This document shows positions 1 to 6,882 of a DNA stretch of 64,000 bases, piece after piece; the first letter of the stretch is position 1; each line of letters starts with the position of its first letter. This DNA comes from Bacillus proteolyticus (GTDB taxonomy: Bacteria > Bacillota > Bacilli > Bacillales > Bacillaceae_G). The stretch is from assembly GCF_001884065.1 (NCBI RefSeq), contig NZ_MACH01000157.1:1-64000 (forward strand), written 5' to 3'. The notes under the pieces were generated by a model. The model ran no database searches, was not told where the DNA came from, and worked only from the letters and a program-made list of their open reading frames with translations. Both the position numbers and the translations under genes were made by a program.

Positions 1-108
1 GTCTTGTTTATCTTGCTTGTCTTGTTTATCTTGCTTGTCTTGTTTATCTTGCTTGTCTTGTTTGTCCTGTTTGTCTTGTTTGTCCTGTTTGTCCTGTTTG
101 TCTTGTTT
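1..108. repeat. 9-bp tandem repeat (12 units) coding for Lys-Gln-Asp
   Basis: On the plus strand the unit is GTCTTGTTT with variants GTCCTGTTT and ATCTTGCTT. The first seven units alternate two variants, giving an 18-bp higher-order period, and the array continues beyond the window edge. A degenerate unit at 109-117 (GTCGTGCGT) marks the inner border. Every variant is in frame with the minus-strand gene and conserves the triplet Lys-Gln-Asp, so copy number can change without frameshift. Confidence 0.9.
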
Positions 109-249
109 GTCGTGCGTATCTTCAGTGTTCTGTTTGTCTAGTTTATACGTGTCTGAATTTAATTCGGAATCTTCTTCTTTTTTATACCATTTATTTTGAA
201 ACTGTATTCTGTGAATCTTCATTCTATTCTTTTTTCGATGCTTTGGCAT
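1..249 (-). CDS. Hydrophilic protein with C-terminal Lys-Gln-Asp tandem repeats, partial
   Basis: The gene starts at ATG 249 (minus strand) behind a good AAAGGGG site and runs off the left edge, so only 83 codons are visible. Residues 1-30 are strongly basic (MPKHRKKNRMKIHR...), then comes a short acidic linker, and from about residue 47 the protein is a run of K-Q-D triplets encoded by twelve 9-bp units at 1-108. Those nearest the edge alternate AAACAAGAC and AAGCAAGAT, giving an 18-bp super-period. There is no signal peptide or membrane segment. I do not recognise the family. Low-complexity charged repeats of this kind occur in Bacillus spore-surface proteins, but that is only an analogy. 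The plus-strand Ser-Cys-Leu reading of the same DNA is a shadow. Confidence 0.7.
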   Translation of the reverse strand, partial: MPKHRKKNRMKIHRIQFQNKWYKKEEDSELNSDTYKLDKQNTEDTHDKQDKQDKQDKQDKQDKQDKQDKQDKQDKQDKQDKQD

Positions 250-485
250 TGGAATCCCCTTTCAAAATACTTTATTTTATTCTATTCTATGTAATTTAAT
301 AGGGGTTGACTGGACAATAGTTAGACGAGTGTCTTGAATAGGTATTTGTTTTTGATTTAATTCGAAATATTATATTTTTCGTTATTATATTTTCACGTTT
401 TAAAAAAAATTTAGTGTTTTTTTGTTTTAAACCCAACTAGACAACTAAACACTAATCTATTTTCATACAGTTATGTGTTAAAAGC

Positions 486-548
486 GTGTTGTTTTATAAC
501 ACACTGTGCGTTTTTCGGGTGACACACTAATTGAAAGCGGTAACACAC
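486..548. promoter_or_regulatory. Putative upstream activator sites for the PRD/sigma-54 activator
   Basis: Three direct copies of TRACACAC lie at 497-504, 520-527 and 541-548 (about 20-23 bp apart). The first is the right arm of an inverted repeat GTGTT-N7-AACAC (486-502). They sit 45-100 bp upstream of the -24 element, the usual position for enhancer sites of LevR/CelR-type activators. The role is inferred from position and repetition only. Confidence 0.5.
531..546 (+). promoter_or_regulatory. Candidate cre (CcpA) site
   Basis: TTGAAAGCGGTAACAC fits the relaxed Bacillus cre consensus WTGNNARCGNWWWCAW at every position except the last. It overlaps the third TRACACAC copy and lies about 50 bp upstream of the sigma-54 promoter. 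Binding by CcpA with HPr-Ser-P or Crh-Ser-P would let preferred sugars shut off the operon. Inference from match and position. Confidence 0.45.
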
Positions 549-593
549 AAATAAATTGCTCGAAAAAACGCTGATTTTAGGCGTTTTAAAAAG

Positions 594-610
594 TTGGCAC
601 GGTAATTGCA
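594..610 (+). promoter_or_regulatory. Sigma-54 (SigL) -24/-12 promoter of the PTS operon
   Basis: TTGGCACGGTAATTGCA matches the sigma-54 consensus YTGGCACGRNNNTTGCW at every position, with the invariant GG (596-597) and GC (608-609) separated by exactly 10 bp. It lies 67 bp upstream of the first gene. Sigma-54 promoters are silent without an AAA+ activator, and one of the right family is encoded at 6881-9556. Confidence 0.9.
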
Positions 611-676
611 TTAATAAATAGCGTAAAGAAAAATAAAAAACATAAATTTTTTATACCACACAAGGGGGATTTATAA

Positions 677-979
677 ATGAATATCTTATTATGTTGTTCA
701 GCAGGGATGTCTACAAGTTTACTAGTTACAAAAATGGAAGCGGCTGCAAAAGCTCGCGGTCTAGAAGGAAAGATTTGGGCTGTATCTGGGGATGCAGTAA
801 AAACAAATATCGATCAAGCAGATGTTTTATTACTAGGACCACAAGTTCGTTACATGCTTTCTTCAATGAAAGCGCTTGCTGATGAGAGAAACGTTGGAAT
901 CGACGTTATCAATCCAATGCACTACGGCATGATGAATGGAGAAGCAGTTTTAGATCACGCATTAAAACTTAAAAAATAA
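677..979 (+). CDS. chbB: PTS lactose/cellobiose-family EIIB component
   Basis: The cytoplasmic IIB subunit takes phosphate from IIA on a cysteine and gives it to the sugar as it crosses IIC. The N-terminus has the phospho-cysteine loop C-S-A-G-M-S-T with Cys7 as the active residue, and the 100-residue length is normal for the family. It is preceded by an AAGGGGG site and is first in an operon IIB-IIC-IIA-GH4-ChbG. The family includes cellobiose, chitobiose and other beta-diglycoside systems. The chb name is favoured because of the ChbG-type deacetylase downstream, but substrate is not proven; celA/licB are alternative names. Confidence 0.88.
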   Translation: MNILLCCSAGMSTSLLVTKMEAAAKARGLEGKIWAVSGDAVKTNIDQADVLLLGPQVRYMLSSMKALADERNVGIDVINPMHYGMMNGEAVLDHALKLKK

Positions 980-995
980 TTAGGGGGGAAGCGAA

Positions 996-2303
996 ATGCA
1001 AAAGTTTATTGCATTTATGGAGAAGTATATTGTTCCTGTCGCTGGTAAAATTGGATCGCAACGTCACTTAGCTGCGATCCGTGATGGATTTATTGCAGTT
1101 ATGCCACTTATTTTAGTTGGTGCACTGGCATCACTAATTAATGGTTTTCCATCTGAGGCTTTCCAAGATTTCATGAAAGGTTTGTTTGGTGAAACGTGGA
1201 AACAAGTTGGCGGTGGAATGTGGACTGGTTCTTTCGCGATTCTAGCACTAATCATAGCATTTACAACAAGTTATAACTTAGCAAAATCTTACGGCGTTGA
1301 TGGTTTGTCAGCAGGTATTATTTCATTTGGTGCGTTAATTATTCTTACGCCAACAACACCGAAAGAAGGCGGATTGGATTTAGCTTGGACAGGTGCACAA
1401 GGGTTATTCGTAGCAATTATTGTGGCACTCCTTGTTACTGAAGTATTCCGTTTCTTTGTACAAAGAGAAATTACATTTAAAATGCCTGATGGAGTACCAC
1501 CGGCAGTTTTAAGATCTTTCGCAGCTTTAGTTCCTGCATTTGTTATCTTAACAGCAGTTGCAGGTATTCAATTAGCAGTGAAATTAGCTGGTACAAGTGT
1601 TCATGAATTTATCTTTAATACGATTCAATCACCACTGCAAAGTTTAGCAGGGACATTACCAAGTGCAATTGTCATTGTATTCCTTGTTCATCTTCTTTGG
1701 TTCTTCGGTTTACATGGTCCAAATATCGTTGGTGGTATTATTGAGCCATTATACTTACCGGCACTAGAGAAAAATATTAATTTATTCAAAGGTGGCACAT
1801 CTGCATTTGATGTTCCAAACATTGTTACAAAACCATTCTTTGATACTTTCGTATATCTTGGTGGTTCTGGTGCAACATTAGCTTTCTTAGTAGTGGTATT
1901 ACTTGTAGCAAAAAGTGCACAATTGCGCGGTGTATCTCGCTTATCAATTGGACCAGGTGCATTCAATATTAACGAACCAGTAATATTTGGTACACCAATT
2001 ATTTTAAATCCAATTTTATTCTTACCGTTTATCATAACACCAATTGTATTAGTAATTACTTCTTATACAGCTATATCTATTGGATGGGTACCAAAAACAG
2101 TTGTGATGATTCCATGGGCAACACCACCAATTATTAGTGGTTATCTTGTAACAGGTGGACATATTTCTGGTGCGATTCTACAGTTATTCAACTTTATAAT
2201 TGCAATGGTAATCTATTATCCATTCGTTGTGTTATGTGACCGTTCAGTTGTTCGTACTGAAAAAGCAGCAGCGCAAGGAAATAACAACTCTGTACCTATG
2301 TAA
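996..2303 (+). CDS. chbC: PTS lactose/cellobiose-family EIIC permease
   Basis: Membrane-embedded sugar channel of the PTS (435 residues, about ten hydrophobic segments). The stretch SIGPGAFNINEPVIFGTPI near residues 315-335 is the conserved NEP-containing substrate-binding loop of EIIC proteins of the Lac family. The start is an ATG with an AGGGGGGAAGCG site 17 bp after the IIB stop, so the two are probably translated together. The gene is followed by a strong hairpin without a U-run (2311-2346) rather than by the next gene directly. Confidence 0.9.
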   Translation: MQKFIAFMEKYIVPVAGKIGSQRHLAAIRDGFIAVMPLILVGALASLINGFPSEAFQDFMKGLFGETWKQVGGGMWTGSFAILALIIAFTTSYNLAKSYGVDGLSAGIISFGALIILTPTTPKEGGLDLAWTGAQGLFVAIIVALLVTEVFRFFVQREITFKMPDGVPPAVLRSFAALVPAFVILTAVAGIQLAVKLAGTSVHEFIFNTIQSPLQSLAGTLPSAIVIVFLVHLLWFFGLHGPNIVGGIIEPLYLPALEKNINLFKGGTSAFDVPNIVTKPFFDTFVYLGGSGATLAFLVVVLLVAKSAQLRGVSRLSIGPGAFNINEPVIFGTPIILNPILFLPFIITPIVLVITSYTAISIGWVPKTVVMIPWATPPIISGYLVTGGHISGAILQLFNFIIAMVIYYPFVVLCDRSVVRTEKAAAQGNNNSVPM

Positions 2304-2310
2304 CATAGAG

Positions 2311-2346
2311 ATTGTTCTCACAGACAGTATTGTCTGTGAGAACAAT
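2311..2346 (+). other. Perfect 16-bp inverted repeat between EIIC and EIIA genes
   Basis: Arms ATTGTTCTCACAGACA (2311-2326) and its exact complement (2331-2346) enclose a GTAT loop. No run of T follows, so it is unlikely to act as an intrinsic terminator. It starts 8 bp after the EIIC stop and could protect or delimit the 3' end of a processed IIB-IIC mRNA. Confidence 0.75.
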
Positions 2347-2430
2347 TACCTTTATATCATGTTCAGAAAGATGAGACCCATCTACAAGAACACCAAACTA
2401 TCATTAATAAAATAATAATTTAATAGACAT

Positions 2431-2464
2431 GTTCAAACTGAAGGGGTATTTAAATCAGTTGAAC
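2431..2464 (+). other. Second intra-operon hairpin upstream of EIIA
   Basis: GTTCAAACTGA (2431-2441) pairs with TCAGTTGAAC (2455-2464) with one bulged base, and the loop carries an AGGGG tract. It ends 23 bp before the EIIA start. No T-run follows. The function is unknown; it may be part of segmental mRNA processing together with the hairpin at 2311-2346. Confidence 0.5.
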
Positions 2465-2486
2465 CATAATAGAGAGGGCGGTAATT

Positions 2487-2810
2487 ATGATGACTACAGC
2501 AGAACAAATTCCATTCCAATTGATTTTAAATAGTGGTAATGCACGAAGCTTTGCAATGGAGGCACTTCAATTTGCCAAACAGGGGAAAATGGCAGAAGCA
2601 GACGAAGCGATGGCAAAGGCGAAAGAAGCGATTAATGAAGCGCATCATTTCCAAACAGAGCTCATACAATCAGAAGCAAGAGGAGAAAAAACAGAGATTA
2701 GTGTTCTTTTAATTCATGCACAAGATCATTTAATGAATGCGATTACAGTAAAAGAATTAGCAGCAGAATTTATTGACCTTTATAAAAAGCTAGAAGCGAA
2801 AGGGGAATAA
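2487..2810 (+). CDS. chbA: PTS lactose/cellobiose-family EIIA component
   Basis: Cytoplasmic, mostly helical, trimeric phosphocarrier that moves phosphate from HPr to IIB. The signature H-A-Q-D-H is at residues 77-81; His77 is the expected phospho-acceptor and Asp80 the metal ligand of the trimer core (the His78/Asp81 pair of the lactose IIA family). The length of 107 residues is typical. Two ATG codons are adjacent; the first is used here behind AGAGAGGGCGG. It is separated from IIC by 183 bp with two hairpins but only 3 bp from the next gene. Confidence 0.9.
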   Translation: MMTTAEQIPFQLILNSGNARSFAMEALQFAKQGKMAEADEAMAKAKEAINEAHHFQTELIQSEARGEKTEISVLLIHAQDHLMNAITVKELAAEFIDLYKKLEAKGE

Positions 2811-2813
2811 AGC

Positions 2814-4139
2814 ATGACTGGAATTAAAATTGCTACAATCGGCGGTGGATCTAGTTATACACCAGAGTTAATTGAAGGATTTATTAAACGTTATGATGAG
2901 CTTCCTGTTCGTGAAATTTGGTTAGTAGATATTGAGGCAGGAAAAGAAAAGTTAGAAATCGTTGGTAACTTAGCGAAACGTATGGTGAAAAAATCAGGTT
3001 TACCAATTAATATTCATTTAACACTTGATCGTCGTGAGGCATTAAAGGGTGCTGACTTCGTAACAACACAGCTTCGCGTTGGTTTATTAGAGGCACGTGC
3101 AAAAGATGAAGCGATCCCGTTAAAATATGATGTAATCGGTCAGGAAACGAATGGTCCTGGTGGTTTATTTAAAGCGCTGAGAACGATTCCTGTTATTTTA
3201 GATATTTGTAAGGACATGGAGGAACTTTGTCCAAACGCATGGCTTATTAACTTCGCAAATCCGGCTGGTATGGTAACAGAAGCTGTCCTTCGTTATACAA
3301 ACATTCAAAGAGTAGTTGGTCTGTGTAACGTTCCAATCGGAATTCGTATGGGTCTTGCGAGATTACTCGAAGTAGATGCAAGCCGGGTACATGTAGATTT
3401 CGCAGGTTTAAATCATATGGTATACGGATTAGATGTATACTTAGATGGAGTAAGTGTAATGGATCGTGTGTTAGAGCTTGTAACAGATCCAGAAAAGCAA
3501 ATCACAATGGAAAATATCGCTGCGCTTAACTGGGAGCCAGACTTTATTCGCGGCCTGCGTGCAATTCCATGTCCATACCATCGTTACTACTATAAAACAC
3601 GTGAAATGTTAGAAGAAGAGAAAGAAGCTTCAATTGAAAAAGGTACACGTGCAGAAGTAGTAAAACAATTAGAGGATGATTTATTCGAGTTATATAAAGA
3701 CCCGAATTTAGATATTAAGCCACCACAATTAGAAAAACGTGGCGGAGCTTATTATAGTGACGCAGCATGTAGCTTAATTACGTCTATTTACAATAATAAA
3801 GGTGATATCCAGCCTGTTAATACACGAAACAACGGAACAATTGCAAGCTTACCACATGATTCTGCTGTTGAAGTGAACTGTATTATTACGAAAGAAGGTC
3901 CAAAACCAATTGCAGTTGGAGATCTTCCAGTACCAGTTCGCGGTTTAGTACAGCAAATTAAATCATTTGAGCGCACAACAATTGAAGCTGCTGTTACAGG
4001 AGATTATCATAAGGCGTTGCTTGCTATGACAATTAATCCACTTGTACCATCAGATAAAGTTGCAAAACAAATTTTAGATGAAATGTTGGAAGCACATAAA
4101 GAGCATCTTCCACAATTCTTTAAAAAGATAGAGAAATAA
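2814..4139 (+). CDS. chbF: 6-phospho-beta-glycosidase, GH4 family
   Basis: GH4 enzymes hydrolyse phosphorylated disaccharides by an NAD+- and Mn2+-dependent redox mechanism. The N-terminus has the dinucleotide-binding loop I-G-G-G-S-S-Y-T-P-E, the N-G-P-G-G segment is around residue 112, and the metal-site cysteine lies in G-L-C-N-V-P near residue 172. The 441-residue length is normal. It starts 3 bp after EIIA. LicH (cellobiose/lichenan) and ChbF (chitobiose) belong to the same family and cannot be separated by eye; the ChbG-type neighbour favours chitobiose-6-phosphate. Confidence 0.9.
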   Translation: MTGIKIATIGGGSSYTPELIEGFIKRYDELPVREIWLVDIEAGKEKLEIVGNLAKRMVKKSGLPINIHLTLDRREALKGADFVTTQLRVGLLEARAKDEAIPLKYDVIGQETNGPGGLFKALRTIPVILDICKDMEELCPNAWLINFANPAGMVTEAVLRYTNIQRVVGLCNVPIGIRMGLARLLEVDASRVHVDFAGLNHMVYGLDVYLDGVSVMDRVLELVTDPEKQITMENIAALNWEPDFIRGLRAIPCPYHRYYYKTREMLEEEKEASIEKGTRAEVVKQLEDDLFELYKDPNLDIKPPQLEKRGGAYYSDAACSLITSIYNNKGDIQPVNTRNNGTIASLPHDSAVEVNCIITKEGPKPIAVGDLPVPVRGLVQQIKSFERTTIEAAVTGDYHKALLAMTINPLVPSDKVAKQILDEMLEAHKEHLPQFFKKIEK

Positions 4140-4895
<756 letters not shown>

Positions 4896-4896
4896 T

Positions 4897-4933
4897 AGAA
4901 AAACGACGGCTACATAATGCCGTCGTTTTTTCT
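4897..4933 (+). terminator. Rho-independent terminator of the PTS operon
   Basis: A 14-bp perfect stem, AGAAAAACGACGGC with its complement, has an 8-nt loop and a T-run. It begins directly after the chbG stop codon. The A-rich left flank also allows termination of the convergent chrA transcript. Confidence 0.9.
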
Positions 4934-4994
4934 ATTTATCCCGCTATTTGCTGGACAGCCCGATTGGTGAGGGCTGATTAAAGTTTCACTTTAT
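4933..4994 (+). repeat. Dispersed repeat, family B, copy 1
   Basis: The copy begins TATTTATCCCGC, has GGGCTGAT in the middle and ends TAAAGTTTCACTTTA. A second copy with the same ends and a different middle lies inverted at 14682-14748. It resembles the short intergenic repeats known from B. cereus group genomes, and it overlaps the 3' end of chrA. Confidence 0.5.
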
Positions 4995-6172
4995 AAAATG
5001 GATAGAACATATCCGCCAAAGGCTCCAAGTATAACGATAACCCAAGGTGGCGTTTTCCAAAAAGCGAGTAAGCAAAATAGAAGAGAAGCAAAAACGAAAT
5101 CCACAGAATTCATAATTGTACTCGTCCAAATTGGATCATAAAAAGCTGCTAGTAAAATACCGACAACGGCTGCATTCACTCCAAGTAGTGCGCCTTGTAT
5201 GTAGGATACTCTCCTTACACTGTCCCAGAATGGTAAGACGCCAATAACGAGCAGGAAGGCAGGAAGAAAGATCGCGATTGTTGCAACAACTGCTCCGGCG
5301 GTTCCATTTAGCGCTGCTCCTATATAAGAGGCAAATGTAAAGAGTGGTCCTGGTACTGCTTGTGTTAATCCGTATCCAGCCAGAAATTGTTCTTTTGTCA
5401 TCATCCCGTTTTGTACAAACTCACTTTCAAGAAGAGGAAGTACGACGTGTCCTCCGCCAAATACAAGTGCACCAGAGCGATAGAAGCTGTCAAATAAAGA
5501 TATAAAATAAGAGTACGGTCGTAATATTGGTAGCAGTATTAATAGTCCGAAGAATAAGATGAGACAAGAAATTGCTACCATTTTTGAAATAGGGACGTTT
5601 ATTTTGTGAGCTTGGTTAACTGGTTGGCCGCGATATAAAAACCAACCAATAAAGCCAGATATTATAATGAGAATGACTTGTGTCCAACTACTTGGCCATA
5701 ATAGGGCGATTGCGGCAGTTACAATCGCGATTGTTGCACGGTTTCGGTCCGGTGTTAACTTTTGAGCCATTCCCCATATTGCATGAGCGACAATTGCAAC
5801 CGCTACAAGTTTCAGTCCATGAATCCAGCCCGTACTTCCAAGTTCGAACTGATTAAGGAATGAAGCGAAGAAAACTAAAACGAGCACAGACGGTAGAGTG
5901 AATCCAATCCATGAAATAATGGATCCTAATAATCCCCCGCGTAATAATCCAATCCCCATCCCGACTTGACTGCTGGCTGGTCCAGGAAGGAATTGACATA
6001 GTGCTACTAAGTCTCCGTAACTTCGTTCATCCATCCATTTTCTTTTTTGCACGTATTCATGATGAAAATACCCAAGATGGGCGACAGGGCCTCCAAACGA
6101 AGTGAGTCCTAATTTAAATGAGACGAGAAAAATCTCCATTAATAATCGAAAAGAGTAGTTGTTATTTTTCAA
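4991..6172 (-). CDS. chrA: Chromate transporter, ChrA (CHR) family
   Basis: Inner-membrane anion exporter associated with chromate resistance. The N-terminal half has the family signature SFGGPVAHLGYFH followed by Q-F-L-P-G-P-A-S-S-Q, and the C-terminal half repeats it as V-F-G-G-G-H-V-V-L-P-L and Q-A-V-P-G-P-L, the two-fold duplication of long-chain CHR proteins. The TTG at 6172 is chosen because a perfect GGAGG lies 5 bp before it (393 residues). A longer reading from TTG 6211 (406 residues) has no ribosome site. It converges on the PTS operon and overlaps a dispersed repeat at its 3' end. Confidence 0.88.
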   Translation of the reverse strand: MKNNNYSFRLLMEIFLVSFKLGLTSFGGPVAHLGYFHHEYVQKRKWMDERSYGDLVALCQFLPGPASSQVGMGIGLLRGGLLGSIISWIGFTLPSVLVLVFFASFLNQFELGSTGWIHGLKLVAVAIVAHAIWGMAQKLTPDRNRATIAIVTAAIALLWPSSWTQVILIIISGFIGWFLYRGQPVNQAHKINVPISKMVAISCLILFFGLLILLPILRPYSYFISLFDSFYRSGALVFGGGHVVLPLLESEFVQNGMMTKEQFLAGYGLTQAVPGPLFTFASYIGAALNGTAGAVVATIAIFLPAFLLVIGVLPFWDSVRRVSYIQGALLGVNAAVVGILLAAFYDPIWTSTIMNSVDFVFASLLFCLLAFWKTPPWVIVILGAFGGYVLSIL

Positions 6173-6361
6173 AATGACCTCCAAGAATGTTTTTCTAAGT
6201 GCATTATACAAGAGGCAATAAAGTGAATGAAATGATTTCTATGTAAAGATTTTGTGAATCTTTTAGTTGTAATTAAAAATTGAAAAAGTCATAAATGATT
6301 ATGTCTAAACCATAAAGTAGTAGAAGTAGTGCTGGGAAATTTATATGAGGAGAATGCCAGT

Positions 6362-6775
6362 ATGACAACACATTTCTTTGCTAAGTTAACAGGGAAGAGG
6401 GAAATACCTCCTGTAAATACAGAAGCTTATGGTGTAACAGAGTTTATTTTTAGTGAGGATTTAAAGAAGTTGCAATATCGAGTCATATTGAAAAATGTTG
6501 AAAAAGTTACATCGTGTCAAATTCATTTAGGGAAAGCAGATCAAATTGGTCCAGTTGTTTTAAGTTTGTTTGGTCCGCTAAAGCAAGGTATTAGTGTAAA
6601 TGAAGGAGTCGTTACTGGTGTAGCTAATGTGGAGGATTTTGAAGGGCCCTTACAGGGGAGAGCATTTGACAGCTTGCTTCAAGAAATTATTCAGGCGAAT
6701 GTATATGTAAATGTTTATACAAAGTCCAATAAGAAGGGAGAAATAAGGGGGAGAATCAGGAAAGTAAAGAAGTAG
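6362..6775 (+). CDS. CHRD-domain protein
   Basis: The 137-residue protein is essentially one CHRD domain, a beta-rich module first described in chordin and found in many bacterial proteins of unknown function. Recognisable parts are F-F-A-K-L-T-G-K-R-E-I-P-P-V at the N-terminus, C-Q-I-H-L-G-K in the middle and the terminal G-E-I-R-G-R-I. There is no signal peptide. The start at 6362 follows GAGGAGA with 8-9 nt spacing; an in-frame ATG-like extension to 6329 lacks a ribosome site. It is a single-gene unit with its own terminator. Confidence 0.8.
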   Translation: MTTHFFAKLTGKREIPPVNTEAYGVTEFIFSEDLKKLQYRVILKNVEKVTSCQIHLGKADQIGPVVLSLFGPLKQGISVNEGVVTGVANVEDFEGPLQGRAFDSLLQEIIQANVYVNVYTKSNKKGEIRGRIRKVKK

Positions 6776-6813
6776 AAAAAAGGCTGTCCAAAAAAATTGG
6801 AACAGCCTTTTTT
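6776..6813 (+). terminator. Terminator of the CHRD gene
   Basis: The stem AAGGCTGTCC / GGAACAGCCTT is followed by six T and preceded by an A-run, so it can work in both directions between the CHRD gene and the convergent regulator at 6881. A similar CTGTTCC...GGGACAG terminator lies at 41569-41606, also just upstream of a family A repeat. Confidence 0.85.
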
Positions 6814-6840
6814 AATTATACTGGTTGCCGTTTTTGTGAA

Positions 6841-6882
6841 GTATTGTCGGTAAGTCGATATATTTAAAATATCGCCTAGATC
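6841..6882 (+). repeat. Dispersed repeat, family A, copy 1
   Basis: It contains TCGGTAAGTCGATATATTT followed by AAATATCGCC, the core shared with copies at 41631-41680 and 61361-61470 and, inverted, at 34261-34301. Its end touches the stop codon of the regulator gene at 6881. Confidence 0.7.

Noticed and set aside
1-117. CRISPR-like array
   Set aside because: Units are contiguous 9-bp tandem repeats with no spacers and they code for protein.
17-199. Plus-strand Ser-Cys-Leu repeat reading frame
   Set aside because: It is the complement of the Lys-Gln-Asp coding repeats; the minus-strand frame has a ribosome site and a normal N-terminus.
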